Below, in pieces: positions 4,853 through 11,797 of a stretch of DNA of 11,806 nucleotides. The translations under genes and the position numbers were made by a program. Numbering within the stretch: the first letter of the stretch is position 1; every line of letters starts with the position of its first letter. This stretch comes from Chloroflexota bacterium (GTDB lineage: Bacteria > Chloroflexota > Anaerolineae > Anaerolineales > Villigracilaceae), in NCBI GenBank assembly GCA_016191985.1, contig JACPVB010000231.1:1-11806 (forward strand), given 5' to 3'. The notes beneath the pieces were generated by a model, which did no database searches, was not told the origin of the DNA, and saw only the letters and a program-made list of their open reading frames with translations.

Positions 4853-7183
4853 ATTGTATCCTAAGATGAAGATTTTTAGACGCGTATATATGGTTTTCTG
4901 GAGAATTGCCCATGCCGAGCTGCGCGCGATTCTTGTGTTGCCTCTGCGTTTGCTGAACAGGGTGGCTTGATATTCGTGCAGTAACATCTCGATTTGTTCA
5001 GCAGCGGAAGGAAGGAGTCCCTGAAGAATACTCGCGCGTTCCGCGGGGGTGACGTGAGCAGGTTGCTGCGCGCCCATCCAACGCAGGCCGACGTTCACGC
5101 TGTGGAAATATTTTTGAATGGGAGAGAGGGTTGCCCAGAGAGTCCATCGGTTTAACCAGGCGGGAGTCTCCCATCCACTGCGTTCCACAACCGTTTTTAG
5201 AATAACTGCCGCCTGCATATTCGGCGCGTACCTGCGCTTGATGAAAAAGGCCGCAATAATAATGAGGGTTAATCCCCCAAACAGGCTGAGTTGGATAATG
5301 CGTGCGCGTGTAAAAAAGGAAGTCGGCCCTTGCTCCACGAGTGGTACGGATTCAGGTTCCTGCTGCGCCAGCTCTTCTGGATTTGCCGGGTTGATGGCCG
5401 GGTTAAGACTGACATCCGGTCCCTCTTCCCGTTCCAGCGGGCGATCCACAGGTTCCTGGTTGCCCGTCGGCTCGAACTCGATCCAGCCATATGTGGGGAA
5501 ATACACTTCGGGCCAGGCGTGCGCATCGCGCTCGCGCACGGTATAAAAAGTGCCCTGTAAGTTTGGCTCCCCTTGCGCAAACCCCACCGCCAGCCGCGCG
5601 GGCACACCGATGGAACGCAGCATCAGCACTTCTGCGCTGGCATAATAATTGCAAAAACCCTGTTTCCCTTCAAGTAAGAAATATTCCAACGGGTCTTCAG
5701 TTCCTTCCGGGAAGGACATGACAGGGTTATATGTTATTTCCGAGCGCAGGTAATTGGTGATGGCGGCGGCCTGGTCGTATGGAGTATCGAGATCGGTGGT
5801 AATGTCAAATGCCAGTGCCTGGATGCGGGGCGAAAAGTCGGTGGGTATTTGCAGGTATTTTTCAGTCACCCATTCAGGATATTCCTGCCCGGCTTCGCGC
5901 AGCTCGGTAACAGTGGGGTTGGCGAGCATGGCATTGGTGTGATATGTCTCCCCCGTTTCAAGGAACGGCGATGCTTGCAGCGCCACAATATCCATCATCT
6001 CCTCCCCTTCCTTCTCGCCGGGAATGGGGCCATACGCGATGCTGGCAGGATGGCTTGTCCAAATTGGCTGCGCTGCCGAATAGAGAATGGTCTGCCCTTT
6101 GATATAAACATTGTAGGTAAAGTTCAAGTTGAAGCGATAATCTGTATCTGGGATTTTAAAATCCCCATCCTGGGGTTGATATCTGGCCGTATCCACATTG
6201 GACGTTTGCCAGCGCCCATCTTTAAAAATATCGTATACACGTCCGCGCCAATACAGGCGTGGAAAGTCCTGCGCGGAGGGCGGTGTGTACACCAGGAATG
6301 CAACCGCCTCGCTTTGGGTGGCCCGCGTTCCAAGCGCCAATTCGTTGCGATAAAAATCGCCGGATGGAACTTTATCCTTCTTTACCGCGGCGAACATATT
6401 ATCGATCCGCTCGTTCTCTGCAAACCAATTCGCGGAAATCCTTTGCCAGGCTTTTCTAGCTTCGGTATGGACGGGCAGGGTGTAGGGAATAATCCACACC
6501 GCCAGGATCAGCGCCGCCGCGCACACCATAATGATGTTGTTAATATCCATGCTGCTTTCCGCCGAGATTTGCACCCGCTGTTCTCTCCATTTTTTTCGGT
6601 CAACAATATATTTTATGCGCCCCAAAAGGAGAAAGGCGGCGAAAAGATAAGCGCCGAACAGCCAACTGTAATCATGGGTGGTGTAATGATTCAGATAGAT
6701 AAAAAACATCACGATCCCGCTCGGCAAAACGGCAGCCAGAGCATTTGCATGGCGTGTCAATTGAAATCCGCTGATTAGCCCGGTAAACCAGAAGGGAATG
6801 TAGAGCAGGGCTAAAAAGAATAATGGGTCTTGAACCGGCCTGCCGGATGCGAACTCACTCAGGCCAAGCAGCAGCCTGCTGAAAAGGATCAAGAACTTAT
6901 CCCCCAGGTAGGATTCCTCTTCTGAAAATTCAATGTATCCAAACCACTGCCAGATGAAAACCACCAGCAGGTATCCAATGGATAAAAGGATCACACCTCG
7001 TTTTTGAAATCTGCTTTGTCCCAACGTCAGCCCTACTACCAGCCCCAATAATGCCACATTGCGGACATGCTCCAGCCCTTCCACCCAATCGGTGGATTGC
7101 AGCCGCCATGTCGAAAATAGGATCGCAAAAAATAAAAACACAGCAGAGGGAAGGTCCCACCACCGCGTGGATGATTTTTCCAT
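4850..7183 (-). CDS. TgpA-like membrane protein with extracytoplasmic transglutaminase domain
   Basis: This 777-residue membrane protein has the TgpA-type layout. About seven or eight hydrophobic segments lie in residues 11-235, and a large external region (236-626) holds the transglutaminase/cysteine-protease fold. A further membrane segment (627-648) and a cytoplasmic tail (650-777) follow. The catalytic residues are Cys511 (KQGFCNYYAS) and His555 (RDAHAWPEV). The third position is Glu571 (IEFEPT), where the family often has Asp in DPT. A Pro/Glu-rich linker (575-620) separates the fold from the last membrane segment. The family is thought to process or cross-link proteins or peptides at the cell surface; the substrate is unknown. 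I use the ATG at 7183, because the longer frame would need a TTG at 7234 and would overlap a good promoter. The stop is 44 bp before the cyclase gene. Confidence 0.9.
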   Translation of the reverse strand: MEKSSTRWWDLPSAVFLFFAILFSTWRLQSTDWVEGLEHVRNVALLGLVVGLTLGQSRFQKRGVILLSIGYLLVVFIWQWFGYIEFSEEESYLGDKFLILFSRLLLGLSEFASGRPVQDPLFFLALLYIPFWFTGLISGFQLTRHANALAAVLPSGIVMFFIYLNHYTTHDYSWLFGAYLFAAFLLLGRIKYIVDRKKWREQRVQISAESSMDINNIIMVCAAALILAVWIIPYTLPVHTEARKAWQRISANWFAENERIDNMFAAVKKDKVPSGDFYRNELALGTRATQSEAVAFLVYTPPSAQDFPRLYWRGRVYDIFKDGRWQTSNVDTARYQPQDGDFKIPDTDYRFNLNFTYNVYIKGQTILYSAAQPIWTSHPASIAYGPIPGEKEGEEMMDIVALQASPFLETGETYHTNAMLANPTVTELREAGQEYPEWVTEKYLQIPTDFSPRIQALAFDITTDLDTPYDQAAAITNYLRSEITYNPVMSFPEGTEDPLEYFLLEGKQGFCNYYASAEVLMLRSIGVPARLAVGFAQGEPNLQGTFYTVRERDAHAWPEVYFPTYGWIEFEPTGNQEPVDRPLEREEGPDVSLNPAINPANPEELAQQEPESVPLVEQGPTSFFTRARIIQLSLFGGLTLIIIAAFFIKRRYAPNMQAAVILKTVVERSGWETPAWLNRWTLWATLSPIQKYFHSVNVGLRWMGAQQPAHVTPAERASILQGLLPSAAEQIEMLLHEYQATLFSKRRGNTRIARSSAWAILQKTIYTRLKIFILGYN

Positions 7184-7189
7184 TCTTTG

Positions 7190-7219
7190 AGTGTACAATG
7201 AGGGGCGAGTATTCGTCAA
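7190..7219 (-). promoter_or_regulatory. Sigma-A-type promoter of the transglutaminase gene
   Basis: On the minus strand TTGACG (7219-7214, 5 of 6 to the -35 consensus) and TACACT (7195-7190, 4 of 6 to the -10) are 18 nt apart. Only 6 nt separate the -10 from the ATG at 7183, so transcription should begin at or beside the start codon. There is no Shine-Dalgarno in front of this ATG. The site fits a leaderless mRNA. Confidence 0.5.
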
Positions 7220-7244
7220 TTGCGAAGCACCCAAAAACCCTACT

Positions 7245-7249
7245 GGAGG
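7245..7249 (+). promoter_or_regulatory. Shine-Dalgarno of the PAP2 phosphatase gene
   Basis: GGAGG lies 5 nt before the ATG at 7255. It fixes the start at 7255 although the frame stays open upstream to 7051 across the 5' end of the opposite-strand gene. A weak divergent promoter is possible (TTGAGT 7187-7192, TATTCG 7210-7215, spacing 17), but its -10 is poor. Confidence 0.8.
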
Positions 7250-7254
7250 ACTAT

Positions 7255-8253
7255 ATGCAGACCCTTATTGACGGCGGCATTGCCTTTATTATCGGACTTC
7301 AAGGTATGGGGGATTGGCTGACCATTCCCATGCGTTTTTTTAGTTACCTCGGAACGGAAGATTTCTTTTTCATCGTCCTGCCTCTGATCTATTGGAGCAT
7401 TGATTCTGCGCTGGGTTTACGGGTGGGGTTAATCCTTGCAACCAGCACTGTCTTCAACTATGCCGGTAAATTGCTTTTTGTGGGTCCGCGTCCTTATTGG
7501 GTAAGCTCACATGTCCGCGCGCTTTGGCCTGAAACTACCTTTGGCATTCCCTCCGGCCACGCCCAGGAAGCCATGAGCGTTTGGGGAATTATTGCCGCAT
7601 ACCGCAAACAAACCTGGGTGTGGGTAGCTGCTGCTTTGCTTATCTTTTTTATCGGTTTTTCGCGCATCTATCTTGGCTCTCACTTCCCGCATGATGTCAT
7701 CGTTGGGTGGCTGTTGGGTGGAGTGATCCTGTGGGCCTTTGTCCGTTTTTGGGACTCGGTTGCCGGATGGCTTGCGTCAAAATCATTGCTGCAGCAAACT
7801 GCCCTTGCGTTTATAGCTTCGATGATTTTTGTGGCGGTGGGGATGGTGGCAGTGTCTTTGCGAAGCAATTTTCAACTCCCCGCGCTTTGGATTGACAATG
7901 CGCTTCTGGCCGGGACCGAGCTGCCTGCTCCGGTGGACCCGAACGGAATCTTCACCTCAGCAGGGAGTTTCTTTGGGCTGGGTTTTGGCCTCGCGTGGAT
8001 CATGTCAATGGGCGGGTATCAGGCCACAGGTCCGGTATGGATGCGCGCTCTTCGTTATGTCGTAGGCCTGGTCGGCGTCCTCATCTTGTGGATGGGGCTG
8101 GGCGAAATTTTCCCGCGCGGTGATGGCGTTCTTTTTTATTCCCTGCGCTTCATCCGCTATGCGTTGGTGGGGTGGTGGGTGACGGGCGGCGCGCCCTGGG
8201 TGTTTGCCCGTTTCAAGTTGGTTGAAAATATCAGCCGTACATCTTCAATCTGA
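7255..8253 (+). CDS. PAP2-superfamily membrane phosphatase
   Basis: This 332-residue polytopic membrane protein should remove phosphate from a lipid phosphate or diphosphate, such as phosphatidic acid or undecaprenyl diphosphate. All three PAP2 motifs are complete. KLLFVGPRP (72-80) gives Lys72 and Arg79. PSGH (99-102) has the general acid/base His102. SRIYLGSHFPHD (136-147) gives Arg137, the nucleophile His143 and Asp147. The core sits among hydrophobic helices in residues 30-165. A further 165 residues with about four more hydrophobic segments follow (about 182-200, 238-252, 266-284, 296-310) and match no motif I know. The start at 7255 is set by GGAGG. The stop TGA overlaps an extended -10 promoter box for the downstream kinase gene. 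The exact lipid substrate cannot be read from the sequence. Confidence 0.92.
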   Translation: MQTLIDGGIAFIIGLQGMGDWLTIPMRFFSYLGTEDFFFIVLPLIYWSIDSALGLRVGLILATSTVFNYAGKLLFVGPRPYWVSSHVRALWPETTFGIPSGHAQEAMSVWGIIAAYRKQTWVWVAAALLIFFIGFSRIYLGSHFPHDVIVGWLLGGVILWAFVRFWDSVAGWLASKSLLQQTALAFIASMIFVAVGMVAVSLRSNFQLPALWIDNALLAGTELPAPVDPNGIFTSAGSFFGLGFGLAWIMSMGGYQATGPVWMRALRYVVGLVGVLILWMGLGEIFPRGDGVLFYSLRFIRYALVGWWVTGGAPWVFARFKLVENISRTSSI

Positions 8254-8259
8254 TATAAT
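8251..8259 (+). promoter_or_regulatory. Extended -10 promoter for the Ser/Thr kinase gene
   Basis: TGATATAAT is a perfect extended -10 element (TGnTATAAT). The TGA is also the stop codon of the phosphatase gene. No convincing -35 is seen 17 nt upstream (TCAGCC), which is normal for extended -10 promoters. Transcription would begin near 8266 and give a leader of about 95 nt. Confidence 0.55.
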
Positions 8260-8300
8260 ATGCCCTCGTTCAAGGAAATTAAATTAAAAATTTATTTGTT

Positions 8301-8330
8301 TAACGCGCAAATCCATCCCATGGCGCGTTA
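8301..8330 (+). other. Stem-loop in the kinase leader
   Basis: TAACGCGC (8301-8308) and GCGCGTTA (8323-8330) form a perfect 8-bp stem with a 14-nt loop, followed by TTGGTTTT. It lies in the 107-bp gap between phosphatase and kinase. It could be a weak terminator for read-through from the phosphatase gene, an attenuator, or a dyad operator. The rest of the gap is AT-rich. The kinase start has only AGG (8351-8353) as a ribosome site. Confidence 0.4.
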
Positions 8331-8360
8331 TTGGTTTTAGGCAGGCTATTAGGTTTTTAG

Positions 8361-10583
8361 ATGACGCTCGAAAAAGACACACTCCTACATAATCGTTATC
8401 GAATTGTTGAAATCCTTGGCCAGGGCGGCATGGGGTCTGTGTATCGTGCCGTGGACGAAAATCTCGGCGTCCACATTGCGCTGAAGGAAAACCTGTTTAC
8501 AACGGATGAATATGCGCGCCAGTTCCGCCTGGAAGCGGTGATCCTTGCCAACCTCAGGCATCCAAATTTGCCGCGCGTTTCAGACCATATCGTTTTGGGC
8601 GACCAGGGCCAGTACCTTGTGATGGACTTTATCGAAGGCGAGGATTTGCGTTTTCGCATGGAACGCCTCGGTATGCTCACAGAAGACGATGCGGTTCACA
8701 TTGGCGCCGCCATTTGTGATGCGCTCACCTATTTGCACTCGCGCAAGCCTCCCATTTTGCACCGCGATATAAAACCCGGCAACGTCAAAATCACACCGGA
8801 TGGACACATCTTCCTGGTGGATTTTGGCCTGGCAAAAGTTTATCAAAATGCCAGCCAGGCTACCACAACCGGCGCGCGTGCAATGACCCCCGGTTATTCG
8901 CCCCCGGAACAATATGGAACCGCGCGTACAGATCCACGCACGGATATTTATTCGCTGGGCGCCACTTTGTATGCGGCACTGTGCGGCATCATTCCAGAAG
9001 ATGGGCTTGCCCGCGCAATGGACAATGCGCAATTGACCCCGTTGCGAAAACGCAATCCAAAGGTATCACGTCGTTTGGCTGCCGCCATTGAGAAAGCCAT
9101 GGCCGTAGACCCGAGCGACCGCTTTCAAACCGCCGATGAATTCAAAAAGGCGCTGCTTGGTGCAAAATCGAAAACACAGCAGATACCGGGCAGTTATACG
9201 GTTGCCCCTCCCCCTGTGGACGTCTTCCCGGCAAAAGAGATTGACGAAGCAGCGGCTACTCCCATTAAAGAGAAGACACCCGTCCGCGCTCCAAAAGGGC
9301 CGCTGCCCTCTCCCACCACTGTGGAAGAGGAACAGCCCTTTATGTCCCCGCTTAAGAGACAAAAGGAGCGCGAACGAAAACGTCGCTCGACGTTAGTTCG
9401 CTTTGTGCTTGTTATTTTGTTATTGTTCCTGGCTTTGGCCGGCGTTGCGTATTTTGCGCCGGGGGTTTTACCGGCCGATGTGCGCGGGATGATTCCTTTC
9501 CTTGTGCCTACGAGTACGGCCACACCTTCCCCCACTCCAACGCCACTCATCCCAACGGATACGCCCACCCTTACCGCCACCTCAACATCAATTCCTACTG
9601 CAACCAAAAGACCGGCTACGGCGACAACTGTGCCGACCAATACAGTAATCCCCGGATTTATCGATACCGCCCTGCCGACAGACACGGCCATTCCAAGCAC
9701 GGCAGTTCCCATCGGTGGGGGCACAGGTCAGATCGCGTACGCATCCAATCGTACCGGACTGCCTCAAATATACCTTGCCGATATTACAACCGATAGCGCC
9801 ACCCAGGTTACAGACATGCCTAATGGAGCCTGTCAGCCTGCATGGTCACCGGATGGCGCGAGACTGGTGTTTATCTCTCCCTGTAAAGGCATGGACGATA
9901 TTTACTATAATGCCAGTTTGTATATTATCAATGCAGACGGCACAGGATTAATTCAAATTGCACCCGGCCCCGGCGGAGACTTTGACCCGGTCTGGTCCCC
10001 AGATGGAGAATCCATCTTTTTCACATCCCTGCGCAGCGGGCAAATGGAAATTTTCTCCGTCGATGTGGATGACCTTTCAAAATTTACCCAGATTACCAAA
10101 GGCGCCCTGCGTGTAGAGTCCCGCCAGCCGGCATTTTCGCGAGATGGATCCCAGATTGTCTATGCGGTTAAACGCTTTGGCGTATATCAAATTTGGATGA
10201 TGAACGCCGACGGCACAGACCAGGAACAGATCGTCCGCAGCGGTGTGGCGTACACAGATTATCTCCCTGCCTGGTCGCCAACCGGTGACTTGATCATTTT
10301 TAATCAGCGTTGTGCAACCTCATTTTGCAACCCATATTTGATGAGCATTTCCGCCACAGACCGGTCTGCGGAACAAGGGACTCGAGTGCAAGTCAATCTG
10401 CCCCTCATACAAAACGTGGCATACTCCCCGGATGGGTTTTATCTCGCCTACGAAGGTGTGGAAAGCGAGAATAATGTGGATGTTTTCTATATGACCGTCG
10501 CGGGCGGGGGGCGTGTTCGCATGACAACAGATAAAAATATGGACTTCCACCCAGCCTGGCGGCCAAGCACGCCCGCACCATAA
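8361..10583 (+). CDS. Receptor-type Ser/Thr protein kinase with extracytoplasmic TolB-like propeller
   Basis: This 740-residue single-pass membrane kinase has a Hanks-type catalytic domain at 13-265. It shows the glycine loop GQGGMGSVY (20-28), Lys42, Glu58, HRDIKPGN (134-141) with catalytic Asp136, DFG (154-156), an activation loop with Thr168-170 and Thr176, and the Glu183 and Asp195 motifs. All catalytic residues are present, so it should be active. A Pro/charged juxtamembrane linker (270-343) leads to one membrane helix (about 345-364) and a Thr/Pro-rich stalk (383-449). A C-terminal propeller (455-738) follows, with six blade repeats of the PAWSPDG type (near 493, 543, 590, 636, 687, 731), as in PD40/TolB proteins. 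The kinase would lie inside and the propeller outside, a ligand-sensing layout like PknB or PknD. Two close cysteine pairs (491/508, 651/656) occur only in the propeller. The gene has its own promoter and a strong terminator. Confidence 0.93.
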   Translation: MTLEKDTLLHNRYRIVEILGQGGMGSVYRAVDENLGVHIALKENLFTTDEYARQFRLEAVILANLRHPNLPRVSDHIVLGDQGQYLVMDFIEGEDLRFRMERLGMLTEDDAVHIGAAICDALTYLHSRKPPILHRDIKPGNVKITPDGHIFLVDFGLAKVYQNASQATTTGARAMTPGYSPPEQYGTARTDPRTDIYSLGATLYAALCGIIPEDGLARAMDNAQLTPLRKRNPKVSRRLAAAIEKAMAVDPSDRFQTADEFKKALLGAKSKTQQIPGSYTVAPPPVDVFPAKEIDEAAATPIKEKTPVRAPKGPLPSPTTVEEEQPFMSPLKRQKERERKRRSTLVRFVLVILLLFLALAGVAYFAPGVLPADVRGMIPFLVPTSTATPSPTPTPLIPTDTPTLTATSTSIPTATKRPATATTVPTNTVIPGFIDTALPTDTAIPSTAVPIGGGTGQIAYASNRTGLPQIYLADITTDSATQVTDMPNGACQPAWSPDGARLVFISPCKGMDDIYYNASLYIINADGTGLIQIAPGPGGDFDPVWSPDGESIFFTSLRSGQMEIFSVDVDDLSKFTQITKGALRVESRQPAFSRDGSQIVYAVKRFGVYQIWMMNADGTDQEQIVRSGVAYTDYLPAWSPTGDLIIFNQRCATSFCNPYLMSISATDRSAEQGTRVQVNLPLIQNVAYSPDGFYLAYEGVESENNVDVFYMTVAGGGRVRMTTDKNMDFHPAWRPSTPAP

Positions 10584-10601
10584 AACGTTCACGAGAAAAA
10601 G

Positions 10602-10637
10602 AGAGGAAGGATCGAAAGGTCTTTCCTCTTTTTGTTT
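10602..10637 (+). terminator. Intrinsic terminator of the kinase gene
   Basis: A 12-bp stem pairs 10602-10613 with 10618-10629, including two G-U pairs, and closes on a GAAA tetraloop of the stable GNRA class. T-rich sequence (TTTTTGTTT) follows. It begins 19 nt after the kinase stop and isolates hrcA from upstream transcription. Confidence 0.9.
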
Positions 10638-10669
10638 ATCATTTGCAAATAATTCTTACACTCTTCTTA

Positions 10670-10698
10670 TTGACTTCCCTTTTTCCCGCTGTTATCAT
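10670..10698 (+). promoter_or_regulatory. Sigma-A promoter of hrcA
   Basis: TTGACT (10670-10675) and TATCAT (10693-10698) each match consensus at 5 of 6 positions, with an ideal 17-nt spacer. TG at 10690-10691 makes the -10 an extended one. Transcription should begin near 10705, just before the CIRCE operator, so bound HrcA would block initiation. A 10-bp palindrome ATTTGCAAAT lies upstream at 10641-10650. Confidence 0.8.
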
Positions 10699-10711
10699 TA
10701 TTCCGCGATAA

Positions 10712-10738
10712 CTGGCACTCTCGATGCGGGAGTGCTAA
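10712..10738 (+). promoter_or_regulatory. CIRCE operator (HrcA binding site)
   Basis: The CIRCE consensus is TTAGCACTC-N9-GAGTGCTAA. Here the left arm reads CTGGCACTC (two mismatches), the spacer is exactly 9 nt, and the right arm is perfect. The site ends 3 nt before the hrcA ATG, and its GGGAG (10728-10732) is also the Shine-Dalgarno. HrcA bound here should repress its own gene, with relief on heat shock. Confidence 0.93.
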
Positions 10739-10741
10739 TTT

Positions 10742-11785
10742 ATGACTATGACCAATCTCACCGAACGCCAGAAAACCCTACTGTTGTTAATCATACGTGA
10801 TTACATCGACACCGCTCAGCCTGTTGGCTCGAAGCGGCTGGCGGAGCATTACCATTTGGATCTTTCCTCGGCTACCATCCGCAATGAGATGGGCTTCCTC
10901 ACCGAATTGGGTTACCTGCGCCAGCCGCATACTTCGGCTGGGCGCGTCCCAACGGAGGAAGGTTATCGTTACTTCGTCAGCGAGATGATGCCCAATGCCG
11001 AATTACCCGAAACGGTCCAACACACCATCTCGCACCAATTCCACCAATCCCGCCCGGATATGGATCAATGGATGACCCTCGCGGCGTCCATCCTTGCCAA
11101 CCAATCGCAGGGTGTTTCCATGGTCACTGCCCCGCATGTGGAGCAGGCAAAATACAAACATGTTGAATTGATCTCTACCCAGGGCAGGCAGGTTTTAATG
11201 GTGTTGGTAATGGCGGGAGGAGAGGTCTCCCAACAGATTCTGACATTGGCAGAACCCGTAGCCCAGGAGCGACTCAGCCAGACCGCCTCGCGTCTTAACG
11301 CCCTGTTGGCTGGTCTTGCTGTGGACTCAATTTCCTCGCTGACAAATCGCCCGGACGCGCTCGATCAGGATATTCTGCTCCTCATCTTGCAGGATATGCG
11401 CGGCGCGGCAAGCCGTATTTCCGGTGAAATTTATACAGACGGCCTGACCAATGTTCTGGGCAAACCCGAATTCGCCGAGTCGGATGAGGCGAGGCGCGCG
11501 TTGAAAATTTTTGAGGAGCGCTCCACGTTGAAGGATCTTCTGGCGCGCACCACCGTCAACAGCAACATTGGCGGGCTTCAAGTGCTCATCGGCGGAGAAG
11601 GGGAATGGGAAGAACTGCGCCAATGCTCGATGGTGATTGCACGATACGGCGTCCCCGGCATGGCGACAGGGACACTGGGTGTGCTGGGACCCATGCGCAT
11701 GTCCTATGCGCGGACCATCCCAACCGTGAGGTATGTCGCTGGGTTATTGAGCGATTTGGTGAACGATACGATTTCGAGTGAATAA
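10742..11785 (+). CDS. hrcA: Heat-inducible transcription repressor HrcA
   Basis: This 347-residue repressor has the family's usual length. It binds CIRCE as a dimer and shuts off chaperone genes; GroEL normally helps it fold, which links repression to free chaperone. Residues 5-80 are the winged helix-turn-helix, with the signature SSATIRNEM (42-50), ELGYLRQPHTSAGRVPT (55-71) and EGYRYFV (73-79). The rest is the GAF-like domain with its inserted dimerisation part, ending in a conserved IGGEGEWEELRQCSMV block (near 284-299) and an LGPMRMSYAR block (315-324). The start is the ATG at 10742, 9 nt after GGGAG; a second in-frame ATG two codons on (10748) cannot be excluded. A CIRCE and a strong promoter lie directly upstream, so the gene is autoregulated. 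Only 21 bp remain after the stop. Confidence 0.97.
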   Translation: MTMTNLTERQKTLLLLIIRDYIDTAQPVGSKRLAEHYHLDLSSATIRNEMGFLTELGYLRQPHTSAGRVPTEEGYRYFVSEMMPNAELPETVQHTISHQFHQSRPDMDQWMTLAASILANQSQGVSMVTAPHVEQAKYKHVELISTQGRQVLMVLVMAGGEVSQQILTLAEPVAQERLSQTASRLNALLAGLAVDSISSLTNRPDALDQDILLLILQDMRGAASRISGEIYTDGLTNVLGKPEFAESDEARRALKIFEERSTLKDLLARTTVNSNIGGLQVLIGGEGEWEELRQCSMVIARYGVPGMATGTLGVLGPMRMSYARTIPTVRYVAGLLSDLVNDTISSE

Positions 11786-11793
11786 ATAACTCT

Positions 11794-11797
11794 GGAG
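11794..11797 (+). promoter_or_regulatory. Possible ribosome binding site of a gene beyond the window
   Basis: GGAG lies 9 nt from the window end and 8 nt after the hrcA stop, with no terminator between. It may serve a co-transcribed downstream gene; grpE or dnaK is the common neighbour of hrcA. The start codon itself is not in the window. Confidence 0.3.

Noticed and set aside
5849..6778. 309-residue open frame on the plus strand
   Set aside because: It is antisense to the transglutaminase gene, has no family motif, and the opposite frame shows clear catalytic and membrane features.
7184..7234. Longer transglutaminase start at TTG (7234)
   Set aside because: The added 17 residues would be encoded by the -35/-10 promoter region. 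The ATG at 7183 starts just before the first membrane segment.
7051..7254. 68-residue N-terminal extension of the PAP2 frame
   Set aside because: It would overlap the 5' end and promoter of the divergent transglutaminase gene. GGAGG at 7245-7249 marks the ATG at 7255, and the extension has no PAP2-like sequence.
8580..9032. 150-residue open frame on the minus strand
   Set aside because: It lies antisense to the kinase catalytic domain and shows no motif or ribosome site.
9194..9724. 176-residue Val/Gly-rich open frame on the minus strand
   Set aside because: It is the antisense of the kinase linker and Thr/Pro stalk; its low complexity comes from the repeated codons on the coding strand.
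10641..10650. Palindrome ATTTGCAAAT upstream of the hrcA promoter
   Set aside because: Ten bases of AT-rich palindrome can arise by chance. It is 19 bp before the -35 and matches no operator I can name.
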